Assembly: GCF_029278605.1 (NCBI RefSeq)
Contig: NZ_CP119572.1
Coordinates: 868,001 to 932,000, forward strand
Direction of reading: 5' to 3'
Source of the DNA: Cupriavidus sp. WKF15
GTDB lineage: Bacteria > Pseudomonadota > Gammaproteobacteria > Burkholderiales > Burkholderiaceae
DNA: 64,000 bases
How positions within the stretch are numbered: position 1 is the first letter of the stretch; every line of letters starts with the position of its first letter. The translations under genes were made by a program, and so were the position numbers. The notes below the pieces were generated by a model. The model was not told the origin of the DNA and ran no database searches. It was given only the letters and a program-made list of their open reading frames with translations. Shown here piece after piece: positions 39,330 to 48,106 of this stretch.

Positions 39330-40430
39330 ATGCCCCGCCCCATCTCCGTGACCATCCACCGGTCCGCGCTCGCCAACAACCTGGCCATCGCGCGGCGCCT
39401 CGCACCCGCATCGAAAGTCTGGGCCGTGGTAAAGGCCAATGCCTATGGCCACGGCATCGCCCGGGTCTACCAGGCGCTTGCGTCGGCCGACGGCTTCGCG
39501 CTCCTGGACCTGCACGAAGCGGCCCAATTGCGCGACCTGGGCTGGGCCGGGCCGATCCTGCTGCTGGAGGGGTTCTTCGACGACAGCGATATCGCGCTGC
39601 TCGCCTCGCTGCGCCTGACCACGGCGGTGCACGGAGAAGAGCAGTTGCGGATGCTGGAGCTGGCATCGCGCGATGGCCGGCTGGCGCCGCGATCGCTCGA
39701 CGTCTGCCTGAAACTGAATTCCGGCATGAACCGTCTCGGCTTCAGTCCGCAAGAGTACGGCGCGGCCTGGCGGCGCCTGAGTGACATTGCCGCGGTGAGG
39801 TCGGTGACCCACATGAGCCATTTTTCCGATGCGGATACCGACAAAGGCGTCACGGAACAGGCGGCAACTTTTTACGCTGCCACGCGCGGCCTGCCGGGGC
39901 AGGTCTGCATCGCGAACTCGGCGGCGACCATGCGTCATGCCGATTGCCACGCGGACTGGGTGCGGGCAGGCATCATGCTGTACGGCGCCGCGCCGTCGGG
40001 CTGCGCCAGGGATCTGGCCGGCACAGGACTGCAGGCTGCACAGACGCTTGCCAGCCGGATACTGGGCGTGCAGGAGCTGCAACCCGGCCAGTCGGTTGGC
40101 TATGGCTCGCACTATGTCGCGACGCGACGCCAGCGTATCGGCATCGTCGCTTGCGGCTATGCCGATGGCTATCCGCGCACAAGCTCTTCGCACACGGAGC
40201 ATTTCGCGCCGGTTCGCGTCGGCAACCGGAACACACGCACGGTCGGACGCATATCGATGGACATGCTGGCAGTCGATCTCAGCGAGTGTCCCGAGGCCAA
40301 TGTCGGCACGCCGGTCGAACTCTGGGGCCGGCACGTTCCGATCGACGACGTTGCCGCGGCGGCGGGCACGATCGGGTATGAGCTGATGTGCGCGGTGGCA
40401 CCGCGCGTCCCGGTTGTCGTGGCGGACTGA
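39330..40430 (+). CDS. alr: Alanine racemase
   Basis: PLP enzyme interconverting L- and D-alanine, for peptidoglycan or for D-alanine breakdown. 366 residues. The PLP lysine is Lys35 in [10 protein letters not shown] and the catalytic tyrosine Tyr258 in [10 protein letters not shown]; the C-terminal beta domain begins after it. The ATG 39330 gives the normal N-terminus [17 protein letters not shown]. Whether it is the biosynthetic Alr or the catabolic DadX is open; dadA is 17 kb away, so it is not in a dad operon. Confidence 0.93.
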   Translation: MPRPISVTIHRSALANNLAIARRLAPASKVWAVVKANAYGHGIARVYQALASADGFALLDLHEAAQLRDLGWAGPILLLEGFFDDSDIALLASLRLTTAVHGEEQLRMLELASRDGRLAPRSLDVCLKLNSGMNRLGFSPQEYGAAWRRLSDIAAVRSVTHMSHFSDADTDKGVTEQAATFYAATRGLPGQVCIANSAATMRHADCHADWVRAGIMLYGAAPSGCARDLAGTGLQAAQTLASRILGVQELQPGQSVGYGSHYVATRRQRIGIVACGYADGYPRTSSSHTEHFAPVRVGNRNTRTVGRISMDMLAVDLSECPEANVGTPVELWGRHVPIDDVAAAAGTIGYELMCAVAPRVPVVVAD

Positions 40431-40470
40431 CGGATAGCGATCACCCGCCGCGTGTAGCGGGGGCGCCTGG

Positions 40471-41931
40471 CTACATCAGGATGATGTCGTACTGCTCCTG
40501 GTGGAACGTCGATTCCACCTGCAGCGAGATCGGCTTGCCGATGAAGTCGCCCAGCATCGCCAGGTGCTGGCTTTCCTCTTCCAGGAACAGGTCGATGACT
40601 TCCTGCGACGCCAGGATGCGGAACTCGCGCGGGTTGAACTGGCGCGATTCACGCATGATCTCGCGCAGGATGTCGTAGCACACCGTGCGCGGCGTCTTGA
40701 CCTGGCCCTTGCCCGTGCACACCGGGCACTGCTCGCACAGCACGTGCGCGAGCGATTCGCGCGTGCGCTTGCGTGTCATCTCGACCAGGCCGAGCTGCGA
40801 GAAGTTGTTGACGGTGATGCGCGTGCGGTCGCGCGACAGCGCGCGCTTGAGTTCCGACAGCACCGCCTCGCGGTGCTCGACATTCTCCATGTCGATGAAG
40901 TCGATGATGATGATCCCGCCCAGGTTGCGCAGGCGCAGCTGGCGCGCAATGGTGTGCGCGGCTTCGAGGTTGGTCTTGAAGATCGTGTCGTCGAAGTTGC
41001 GCGCGCCGACGTAGCCCCCGGTGTTGACGTCGATCGTCGTCATCGCCTCGGTCTGGTCGATCATCAGGTAGCCGCCGGACTTCAGGTCCACGCGCCGCGA
41101 CAGCGCCTTCTCGATCTCGGCGTCGATATTGAACAGGTCGAAGATCGGCCGCTCGCCGGCGTAGTGCGACAGGCGCGGCAGCACCGCCGGCGTGTATTCC
41201 TGCGCGAACTCCACCAGCCGCTGGTAGTTCTCGCGCGAGTCGATCTGGATCACGCCAGTGGCGTCGTTGATGAAGTCGCGCAGCACGCGCTGGGCCAGGT
41301 CGAGGTCCTGATAGAGCAGGCTCGGCGCCGGCTGCGTGGTGGCGTTCTGGCGGATCACGGCCCAGATCTTGCGCAGGTAGGCGATGTCATTGCCCAGTTC
41401 TTCGTCGCTGGCTTCCTCGGCGATGGTGCGCACGATGAAGCCGCCGCGCTCGTCGGCCGGCACCAGGCCCTGCACGCGGCTGCGCAGCGCCTCGCGGTCA
41501 ACCTCGCCTTCGATGCGCTGCGAAATGCCGATGTGCGGGTCCTGCGGCAGGTACACGAGCGTGCGCCCGGCAATGCTGACCTGCGTGGACAGGCGCGCGC
41601 CCTTGGTGCCGATCGGATCCTTGATGACTTGCACCATCAGCGCCTGGCCTTCGAACAGGGTCTTCTCGATGGCGAGCTGGGTGCCGTTCTTGTCTGGATC
41701 GCGCGGGTGCCAGATGTCGGCGACGTGCAGGAAGGCGGCGCGTTCCAGGCCGATGTCGATGAAGGCCGACTGCATGCCCGGCAGCACGCGCACGACCTTG
41801 CCCAGGTAGATGTTCCCGACCAGTCCGCGCGTCAGGGTGCGCTCGACATGCAGTTCCTGGACGGCGGCCTGCTGCACGATGGCAACGCGCGTCTCTTGGG
41901 GCGTGATGTTGACGAGGATGTCTTCAGTCAT
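40471..41931 (-). CDS. rng: Ribonuclease G
   Basis: Endoribonuclease of the RNase E/G family that matures the 5' end of 16S rRNA and degrades some mRNAs. 486 residues, without the long C-terminal scaffold of RNase E. An S1-like domain is at about 38-120 (GNIYLGKVVRVLPGMQSAFI), the catalytic DNase I-like domain includes MTTIDVNTGGYVG, and the zinc-link cysteines are in CEQCPVCTGKG. Last gene of the leftward purD-to-rng run, 74 bp after maf. It is convergent with alr. Confidence 0.94.
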   Translation of the reverse strand: MTEDILVNITPQETRVAIVQQAAVQELHVERTLTRGLVGNIYLGKVVRVLPGMQSAFIDIGLERAAFLHVADIWHPRDPDKNGTQLAIEKTLFEGQALMVQVIKDPIGTKGARLSTQVSIAGRTLVYLPQDPHIGISQRIEGEVDREALRSRVQGLVPADERGGFIVRTIAEEASDEELGNDIAYLRKIWAVIRQNATTQPAPSLLYQDLDLAQRVLRDFINDATGVIQIDSRENYQRLVEFAQEYTPAVLPRLSHYAGERPIFDLFNIDAEIEKALSRRVDLKSGGYLMIDQTEAMTTIDVNTGGYVGARNFDDTIFKTNLEAAHTIARQLRLRNLGGIIIIDFIDMENVEHREAVLSELKRALSRDRTRITVNNFSQLGLVEMTRKRTRESLAHVLCEQCPVCTGKGQVKTPRTVCYDILREIMRESRQFNPREFRILASQEVIDLFLEEESQHLAMLGDFIGKPISLQVESTFHQEQYDIILM

Positions 41932-42005
41932 GGCGGATGAAACGCGTTGCCGGTGTACCGGCGATGTATTGTCTGCCCGGACTGGCAGGCTTTGGCAGGT
42001 GCCGT

Positions 42006-42608
42006 TCAGAACCTCAGGCGGGCCTGCCTGAGTAACGCAGCCGTCTCAAACAGGGGCAGTCCCATGATACCTGAATAGCTGCCTTCGATCCGCTCGACGA
42101 ACTCCGCCGCGCGCCCCTGGATGCCGTAGGCGCCGGCCTTGCCGAGCGGCTCGCCGCTGGCGACGTAGCCTTCGATCTCGGGCGTGGTCATCGCACGGAA
42201 TGTGACGCGCGAGATCGACAGGGCATGATGCATGCCCAGCGTCGAGACCACGGTCACGGCGGTCAGCACGCGGTGCGTCGTGCCGGACAGCGCGGCCAGC
42301 ATGGCCGCGGCGTCGGCGCCGTCGGCCGGCTTGCCGAGGATGTCACCGCCGAGGCACACGGTGGTATCGGACGTGAGCACGGGGGCGTCGGGCAGCGCGC
42401 GCCGTTCGCGGCGCCGCAGCGCGGCTTCGGCTTTGAGCGCGCAGACGCGCTGGACATAGTCGTCGGGGGTCTCGCCGGGCTGTACGACTTCCAGCGACTC
42501 CGCGTCTTCGTCATCATCGGCGAGTAGCAGTTCATAGCGCACGCCGAGCTGCGTCAGCAGTTCGCGGCGGCGCGGGCTCTGGGAGGCGAGATAAAGGTAG
42601 TCGTGCAT
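42006..42608 (-). CDS. maf: Maf-family nucleotide pyrophosphatase
   Basis: Hydrolyses non-canonical or modified nucleoside triphosphates; the subgroup substrate (dTTP/UTP or m7GTP) is not settled. 200 residues. [19 protein letters not shown] is the family start; the catalytic region is [18 protein letters not shown], with threonine where many members have [24 protein letters not shown] is conserved. The ATG 42608 is chosen, since the GTG just before it adds one residue. It lies 82 bp after rlmH. Confidence 0.9.
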   Translation of the reverse strand: MHDYLYLASQSPRRRELLTQLGVRYELLLADDDEDAESLEVVQPGETPDDYVQRVCALKAEAALRRRERRALPDAPVLTSDTTVCLGGDILGKPADGADAAAMLAALSGTTHRVLTAVTVVSTLGMHHALSISRVTFRAMTTPEIEGYVASGEPLGKAGAYGIQGRAAEFVERIEGSYSGIMGLPLFETAALLRQARLRF

Positions 42609-42690
42609 CACGGCGGGCGGGAGCGGAAGATTCGGGAACAGGCGGGCCCGGGGGGCCGCCCAAGGCCCGCATTGTACTGCCGGTGCCGGC

Positions 42691-43170
42691 TCAGGCCCGG
42701 TGATAAGGGTGGTTCTGCGTGACCGACCAGGCGCGGTAGAGCTGCTCCGCCAGCAGCACGCGCACCATGCCGTGTGGCAGCGTAAGGCTGGACAGCCGCA
42801 GCAGCGTTTGCGCCCGCGCCTTCAGCGCGGGATCGAGGCCGTCGGCCCCGCCGATCAGGAACGCGACATCGCCGCCTTCGCGCTGCCAGTCGGTGAGCTG
42901 GCCGGCGAGCTGCACGGTAGTGAAATCGCGCCCGCGCTCGTCCAGTGCCACGATGCGGCACTGCCGCGACAGCGATCCCAGCACCGCGTCGATGCGCGCG
43001 GCTTCGCGCTGCATCACGGTGGCGGCGTTATTGGAGGAGGAGCGGGTTTCGGGCTTGACCTCGCGCAGTTCGATGCGCAGCTCTGGCGGCATGCGCTTGG
43101 CATACTCGTTGAAGCCAGTTTCGATCCAGCCAGGCATCTTGTGGCCGACCGCGACGATGACCAGTTGCAT
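42691..43170 (-). CDS. rlmH: 23S rRNA (pseudouridine-1915-N3)-methyltransferase
   Basis: Methylates pseudouridine 1915 in helix 69 of 23S rRNA. 159 residues, SPOUT fold. [20 protein letters not shown] is the typical N-terminus, and the knot has [17 protein letters not shown] and [20 protein letters not shown]. It is encoded after rsfS, as in most proteobacteria. Confidence 0.96.
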   Translation of the reverse strand: MQLVIVAVGHKMPGWIETGFNEYAKRMPPELRIELREVKPETRSSSNNAATVMQREAARIDAVLGSLSRQCRIVALDERGRDFTTVQLAGQLTDWQREGGDVAFLIGGADGLDPALKARAQTLLRLSSLTLPHGMVRVLLAEQLYRAWSVTQNHPYHRA

Positions 43171-43215
43171 GGGGTGTATTGCCGCGCGGCCGCAGCCGCG
43201 CGCGCAAGTTCAGAC

Positions 43216-43941
43216 TCAGGCCGAGCGCGTGGTGCGCTTGCGGGCTGCCGGCTTGGCGGCGCCGGTCTTGGCAGCACCGGTCTTGGCCGCGCCAGTCTTG
43301 GCCGCGGTGGTACGCGTGGCGGTCTTGCGCGCCGGGGTGCCGGCGGCCGTCTTGCGCGGCGCGGCGGCGCGCGTGGCGGGAGTCTTGGCGGCAGCGGTCT
43401 TGCGGGCCGGCTTGCGGATGGTGGCGATGGCGTCCGGATCGGTGTCCTCGTGGCCCATCGGAGGCGAGGGCTCCTTCATGCCTTCGGGCAGGCGGGCCAG
43501 CGCCGGGCGCAGGTTGCTGGCACGGCGCGCGCGCGGTGCCGGCGCTTCGTCTTCGTCATCGTCCATCGGCTCGCTGGCCTTGGCCAGGCCCTTGGCGGCG
43601 GCGAGCTTCATGCGCACCGGCTTGTCGCCCCAGATCTCTTCGAGGTTGTAATACAGGCGCAACTGCGGCTGCAGGATGTGCACCACCGCGTCGCCGCAGT
43701 CGACCAGAACCCATTCGCCGGTTTCCAGGCCTTCCACCGCAACGATATGGCCGCCGGCTTCCTTCACCGTGTCGCGCACCGACGCCGCCAGCGCCTTGGT
43801 CTGGCGGTTGGATGTCCCGCTGGCAATCACCACCCGGTCGAACAGCTCGGTCAGGTGGGTGGTGTCATACACCTTGATGTCCTGCGCTTTGACATCCTCG
43901 AGGCCGTCGACGATGGCGCGTTGCAGTTTGCGAATATCCAT
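43216..43941 (-). CDS. rsfS: Ribosomal silencing factor RsfS with a long basic tail
   Basis: Binds L14 and blocks joining of ribosomal subunits in poor nutrition. The N-terminal 115 residues are RsfS: MDIRKLQRAIVDGLEDVKAQ, IVAVEGLETGEWVLVDCGD, VVHILQPQLRLYYNLEEIWG. The family is usually 105-130 residues, but this protein has 241. The extension is acidic at first (EPMDDDEDEAPAP), then strongly basic with Ala-Lys-Thr repeats such as KTGAAKTGAAKTGAAKPAARK, like a histone H1 tail. The start at 43941 gives the family N-terminus. It is in the nadD-rsfS-rlmH order. Confidence 0.93.
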   Translation of the reverse strand: MDIRKLQRAIVDGLEDVKAQDIKVYDTTHLTELFDRVVIASGTSNRQTKALAASVRDTVKEAGGHIVAVEGLETGEWVLVDCGDAVVHILQPQLRLYYNLEEIWGDKPVRMKLAAAKGLAKASEPMDDDEDEAPAPRARRASNLRPALARLPEGMKEPSPPMGHEDTDPDAIATIRKPARKTAAAKTPATRAAAPRKTAAGTPARKTATRTTAAKTGAAKTGAAKTGAAKPAARKRTTRSA

Positions 43942-43984
43942 GGTGCGTTCTTGTTCAGCTGAAATCATTGGGGGGGCGGCCGGC

Positions 43985-44704
43985 TCAGGGCTGTCCTGAG
44001 GCGGGGCGGTAGAGCCCGCGGCTCGCGATGTAGTGTGCCACGCCGGCTGGCAGTTGGTCATCCGCCGGGAGGCCGGATGCCAGGCGCTGGCGCAGGCCGG
44101 TGGAAGACAGGTCGACGGCGAGCGTCTGGTCGATCCACATCCGGCCGGAGGGCGTGCATTGTATCAGGTGCGTGTCGGCCTGGCGCGCGACCAGTGCTTC
44201 GCGCACCGGTCCTTCGAGTTCAGACAGATCGAAGCCAGGGCGCGTGGCGGTACAGAAGTGCACATGCGCGAACAATTCCTGCCAGCCGTGCCAGGTATGC
44301 AGGCGCAGGAGCTGGTCGGCGCCCATCAGCCAGCACAGCGACGCCTCGGGGCCGTATTCATCGCGCAGCTGGCGCACGGTGTCGATGGTGTAGCTCGGGC
44401 CCTCGCGGTCGACTTCCATCCGGCTCACGCGGATCTTTGCGGAAGTGCCGGTCAGGGCGGCGGCCGCCAGCTCGGTCATGGCGAACCGGTCCGCGGCCGG
44501 GGTCACGTCGGCACCTTTCTGCCACGACTGGCCGGTCGGGATCCATACCAGTTCATCGAGCGCCAGGTGGTCGATACAAAGGCTGGCCAGTGCCACATGG
44601 CCGATATGGGGTGGGTCGAAAGTGCCGCCGAGGATGCCCAGGCGGTACGGGCGGGCGTCTTTGCCGGCATTGGCCGGCACGTCGTCTTGGTCGGGATGTG
44701 CCAT
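43985..44704 (-). CDS. nadD: Nicotinate-nucleotide adenylyltransferase
   Basis: Makes nicotinate adenine dinucleotide from NaMN and ATP, in NAD synthesis. 239 residues. The nucleotidyltransferase motif GILGGTFDPPHIGHVALA carries the ATP-binding HxGH, with LVWIPTGQSWQK and SYTIDTVRQL after it; the late ISSTGLRQRL-type motif is here LSSTGLRQRL. The N-terminus has about 20 extra residues. It begins 10 bp after hemF. It links to the nicotinate theme only by metabolism: it uses nicotinate for NAD, while the cluster at 51-64 kb degrades it. Confidence 0.95.
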   Translation of the reverse strand: MAHPDQDDVPANAGKDARPYRLGILGGTFDPPHIGHVALASLCIDHLALDELVWIPTGQSWQKGADVTPAADRFAMTELAAAALTGTSAKIRVSRMEVDREGPSYTIDTVRQLRDEYGPEASLCWLMGADQLLRLHTWHGWQELFAHVHFCTATRPGFDLSELEGPVREALVARQADTHLIQCTPSGRMWIDQTLAVDLSSTGLRQRLASGLPADDQLPAGVAHYIASRGLYRPASGQP

Positions 44705-44714
44705 ACGGTTGCCG

Positions 44715-45626
44715 TCAGGCCCAGTCGCGCGCCGGCAGGAAGTCGGTGTACAGCGCGCTTTCGGCGCTACCCGGCTCCGGCTGCCAGTCGTAGCGCCATG
44801 TCACCTGCGGCGGCATCGACATCAGGATCGATTCGGCGCGCCCGCCGGACTGCAGCCCGAACAGCGTGCCGCGGTCGAACACCAGGTTGAATTCGACATA
44901 GCGGCCGCGGCGGTAGGACTGGAAATCGCGCTCGCGCTCGCCGTACGGGGTGTCCTTGCGGCGCTCCAGGATGGGCTGGTAGGCGTCCATGAAGGCATCG
45001 CCGACGCTGCGCATCATCTCGAAGCTGCGCTCGAAGCCCAGGGCCGAGAAGTCGTCGAAGAAGATCCCGCCAATGCCGCGCGCCTCGCCGCGGTGCTTGA
45101 GGAAGAAATAATCGTCGCACCACTGCTTGAAGCGCGGGTACAACTCGTCGCCAAACGGGGCCAGCGATGCCTTGCAGGTGCGGTGGAAATGCGCGCAGTC
45201 GTCGGCGTTGCCGTAGTAAGGCGTCAGGTCCATGCCGCCACCGAACCACCAGACCGGATCGGCATCGGGCCTGGTGGCGATGAAGCAGCGCACGTTCATG
45301 TGCACGGTGGGCACGTACGGGTTGCGCGGATGGAACACCAGCGACACGCCCATGGCTTCGAAGCCGCGCCCGGCAAGCTCGGGCCGGTTGGCGCTCGCCG
45401 ACGGCGGCAAGGTGTCGCCGGTGACGTGCGAAAAGCCCACGCCGGCACGCTCCATCACGGTGCCGCCCTCCAGGATGCGGGTGCGGCCACTGCCGCGCAG
45501 GCGCTCGGTGGGCGGCTTTTCCCAGGCGTCGGTCAGGAACGGCTGTCCGTCGATGGCGGCGACGGCGTCGGTGATGCGGTCTTGCAGACCGAGCAGGTAG
45601 GCACGGACTGCCTGGGAATCGATCAT
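44715..45626 (-). CDS. hemF: Oxygen-dependent coproporphyrinogen III oxidase
   Basis: Decarboxylates coproporphyrinogen III to protoporphyrinogen IX in aerobic haem synthesis. 303 residues, cytoplasmic. Typical regions: [19 protein letters not shown] in broken form ([16 protein letters not shown]), [28 protein letters not shown], and [15 protein letters not shown]. The ATG 45626 is chosen; an upstream frame to 45656 lacks support. It has a likely -10 at 45707-45712 and a strong hairpin in the leader. Confidence 0.96.
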   Translation of the reverse strand: MIDSQAVRAYLLGLQDRITDAVAAIDGQPFLTDAWEKPPTERLRGSGRTRILEGGTVMERAGVGFSHVTGDTLPPSASANRPELAGRGFEAMGVSLVFHPRNPYVPTVHMNVRCFIATRPDADPVWWFGGGMDLTPYYGNADDCAHFHRTCKASLAPFGDELYPRFKQWCDDYFFLKHRGEARGIGGIFFDDFSALGFERSFEMMRSVGDAFMDAYQPILERRKDTPYGERERDFQSYRRGRYVEFNLVFDRGTLFGLQSGGRAESILMSMPPQVTWRYDWQPEPGSAESALYTDFLPARDWA

Positions 45627-45660
45627 GGCGTGTAGGGGCGGGGGCCCCGGATGCAAGGGC

Positions 45661-45712
45661 GGCCGTGCCGGCGTCTGGCCGGCACGGCCGTCATGGGAGT
45701 GTCACGATTGTA
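45661..45712 (-). promoter_or_regulatory. hemF -10 element and leader hairpin
   Basis: Minus-strand TACAAT at 45707-45712 lies about 80 bases before hemF. Between them is a perfect 12-bp stem, GGCCGTGCCGGC (45661-45672) and GCCGGCACGGCC (45678-45689), loop of five. It could end purD transcription or structure the hemF leader. No T-run follows. Confidence 0.45.
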
Positions 45713-45812
45713 ACGGCTGGCGCGGCACTTGCCGGCGCGCGCCGTCCGCACGTGACGGGCCGCCAGGGGCCGGTCGGGCCCGGTGGCGGCGTCACACCGG
45801 TCACACCGGCGC

Positions 45813-47081
45813 TCAGCGCTTGATGGCGCGGTAGCCGATATCGGTACGGTATTGCATGCCATCGAAATGGATCTGCTCCACGGCGGCGTAGGCGGCGCGC
45901 TGCGCGGCCTTGACGGTATCGGCCAGGCCCACCACGCAGAGCACGCGGCCGCCCGTGGTCAGCAGCGTGCCGTCCTTGAGCGTGGTGCCGGCGTGGAACG
46001 TCACGCTGTCGTCGGTTTCGGCCGGGATGCCGGTGATGGCGTCGCCCTTGCGCGGCGCGTCGGGATAGCCGTAGGCCGCAATCACCACGCCCAGCGCGGT
46101 GCGGCGGTCCCAGTCCAGTTCGACTTCGTCGAGCTTGCCCGACACGGCCGCGTCCATCACGTCGACCAGGTCGGTCTTCAGGCGCGCCATGATCGGCTGG
46201 GTTTCCGGGTCGCCCATGCGGCAGTTGAATTCCAGCGTCTTCGGGTTGCCGTCCTTGTCGATCATCAGGCCGGCGTACAGGAAGCCCGTGTACGGAATGC
46301 CGTCCTTTTCCATGCCGCGCACGGTCGGCAGGATGATCTCGCGCAGCGCGCGCGCATGCAGCGCGGGCGTGACCACCGGCGCGGGCGAATAGGCGCCCAT
46401 GCCGCCGGTGTTGGGGCCGGCGTCGGCGTCCAGCAGGCGCTTGTGGTCCTGGCTGGTGGCCAGCGCCAGCACGTTCTTGCCGTCGACCAGCACGATGAAG
46501 CTGGCCTCCTCGCCGTCGAGGAATTCCTCGACCACCACGCGCGCGCCGGCGTCGCCGAGCTTGTTGTCGGCCAGCATCATGTCGACCGCGGCATGGGCCT
46601 CTTCCAGGCTCATGGCGACGACCACGCCCTTGCCGGCCGCCAGGCCGTCAGCCTTGATCACGATCGGCGCGCCCTGCGCGTCGATGTAGGCGTGGGCCTG
46701 GGCGGCATCGGAGAAGGTCTGGTAAGCCGCCGTCGGAATACCGTGGCGGTGCATGAAGGCCTTGGCGAAGTCCTTCGACGACTCGAGCTGCGCGGCGGCC
46801 TGGGTCGGGCCGAAGATGCGCAGGCCCTTGGCGCGGAACACGTCCACGATGCCGGCGGCCAGCGGCGCCTCGGGGCCGACAACGGTGAAAGCCACGCCTT
46901 CGCGCTCGGCAAAGGCAGCCAGCACTTCCGGATCCGTCAGCGGAACATTCTGCAGGCGCTTGTCGAGCGCGGTCCCGCCATTGCCTGGTGCCACGTACAC
47001 CACCTGCAACTTGGGGGATTGGGCCAATTTCCAGGCCAGCGCGTGTTCACGTCCACCCGAGCCGACAACCAATACTTTCAT
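45813..47081 (-). CDS. purD: Phosphoribosylamine-glycine ligase (GAR synthetase)
   Basis: ATP-dependent joining of glycine to phosphoribosylamine, the second step of purine synthesis. 422 residues, ATP-grasp fold. MKVLVVGSGGREHALAWKLAQ is the family start, VVGPEAPLAAGIVD follows, IKADGLAAGKGVVVA is the ATP-grasp lid, and EFNCRMGDPETQ the metal site. The start 47081 lies only 29 bases after a terminator-like hairpin, so expression may depend on read-through or a promoter inside yebC. Confidence 0.96.
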   Translation of the reverse strand: MKVLVVGSGGREHALAWKLAQSPKLQVVYVAPGNGGTALDKRLQNVPLTDPEVLAAFAEREGVAFTVVGPEAPLAAGIVDVFRAKGLRIFGPTQAAAQLESSKDFAKAFMHRHGIPTAAYQTFSDAAQAHAYIDAQGAPIVIKADGLAAGKGVVVAMSLEEAHAAVDMMLADNKLGDAGARVVVEEFLDGEEASFIVLVDGKNVLALATSQDHKRLLDADAGPNTGGMGAYSPAPVVTPALHARALREIILPTVRGMEKDGIPYTGFLYAGLMIDKDGNPKTLEFNCRMGDPETQPIMARLKTDLVDVMDAAVSGKLDEVELDWDRRTALGVVIAAYGYPDAPRKGDAITGIPAETDDSVTFHAGTTLKDGTLLTTGGRVLCVVGLADTVKAAQRAAYAAVEQIHFDGMQYRTDIGYRAIKR

Positions 47082-47109
47082 GATCCACTGCCAGAAAAGA
47101 AACGCATGC

Positions 47110-47140
47110 AAAAAGGCGGCAGCCTGTTCGTGCTGCCGCC
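47110..47140 (-). terminator. Intrinsic terminator between yebC and purD
   Basis: On the minus strand GGCGGCAGC pairs with GCTGCCGCC around an eight-base loop, followed by TTTTT (47110-47114 on the plus strand as A5). It sits between yebC and the closely following purD. Confidence 0.8.
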
Positions 47141-47160
47141 GGAGGGGCTATTCAGTCTAG

Positions 47161-47886
47161 TTACTCTTCGATGACTGCGTTGGTGAAGACTTCCTGCACG
47201 TCGTCCAGGTTTTCCAGGGCGTCCAGCAGCTTCTGCATCTTCACCGCGTCGTCGCCCGAGAAATCGACTTCGTTCTGCGGCTTCATCACCACGTCGGCCA
47301 CTTCGGCCTTGAAGCCGGCGGCTTCCAGAGCCGCCTTGACCGCGGAAAAATCGTTCGGCGGGCAGGTGACTTCGATCGAGCCGTCTTCATTGGTGACGAC
47401 GTCGTCGGCGCCGGCTTCCAGCGCGGCGTCCATCAGCTTGTCTTCCGGCGTGCCCGGCGCGAACAGGAACTGGCCGCAATGCGTGAACATGAAGGCCACC
47501 GAGCCTTCGGTGCCCATGTTGCCGCCGTGCTTGGAGAACGCGTGGCGCACTTCGGCCACGGTGCGGGTGCGGTTGTCGGTCAGGCAGTCGACGATGATCG
47601 CGGCGCCGCTCAGGCCGTAGCCTTCGTAGCGGATTTCCTCGTAGTTCACGCCTTCCAGGCCACCCACGCCGCGCTGGATCGCGCGCTGGATGTTGTCCTT
47701 GGGCATGTTGGCGTCCATCGCCTTGTCCATGGACAGGCGCAGGCGCGGGTTGGAGTCGGGATCGCCGCCGCCGAGCTTGGCGGCAACGGTGATTTCCTTG
47801 ATCAGGCGGGTCCAGATCTTGCCGCGCTTGGCGTCAGCGGCGGCTTTCTTATGTTTGATATTGGCCCATTTCGAGTGACCGGCCAT
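47161..47886 (-). CDS. yebC: YebC/PmpR-family transcription or translation regulator
   Basis: Member of the YebC/TACO1 family, reported as DNA-binding regulators and, for some members, as factors easing translation at proline runs. 241 residues, full length. [23 protein letters not shown] is the signature N-terminus in outline, followed by [20 protein letters not shown] and [19 protein letters not shown]. The role here is not determined by sequence. First gene of the leftward set; two direct repeats lie upstream. Confidence 0.95.
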   Translation of the reverse strand: MAGHSKWANIKHKKAAADAKRGKIWTRLIKEITVAAKLGGGDPDSNPRLRLSMDKAMDANMPKDNIQRAIQRGVGGLEGVNYEEIRYEGYGLSGAAIIVDCLTDNRTRTVAEVRHAFSKHGGNMGTEGSVAFMFTHCGQFLFAPGTPEDKLMDAALEAGADDVVTNEDGSIEVTCPPNDFSAVKAALEAAGFKAEVADVVMKPQNEVDFSGDDAVKMQKLLDALENLDDVQEVFTNAVIEE

Positions 47887-47941
47887 GATTCTCTCCGAAG
47901 CGGAAAACGTGAGGTTGTGCGGGAAGGCTGCAGCTTGCGCG

Positions 47942-47980
47942 CGCCGGGTACTGCCGGGTCATCGCCGGGTACTGCCGGGT
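47942..47980. repeat. Tandem 18-bp direct repeat upstream of yebC
   Basis: CGCCGGGTACTGCCGGGT occurs at 47942-47959 and again at 47963-47980 with CAT between; a partial CGCCGGGTGACGGGT follows near 47992. The unit itself contains two GCCGGGT steps. It lies between divergent yebC and the HerA-like gene. It may be a regulator-binding array or slippage product. Confidence 0.6.
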
Positions 47981-48106
47981 ATAAAACGGGCGCGCCGGGT
48001 GACGGGTAGGCCCGGCTGCTGGCTATAATCAGCCGATGATTTTATCACGCGGCCCCGCCTGCGCCGCGCCTGTGGCCAGCCGCCACGCTTCCCGATCCTA
48101 GACACC

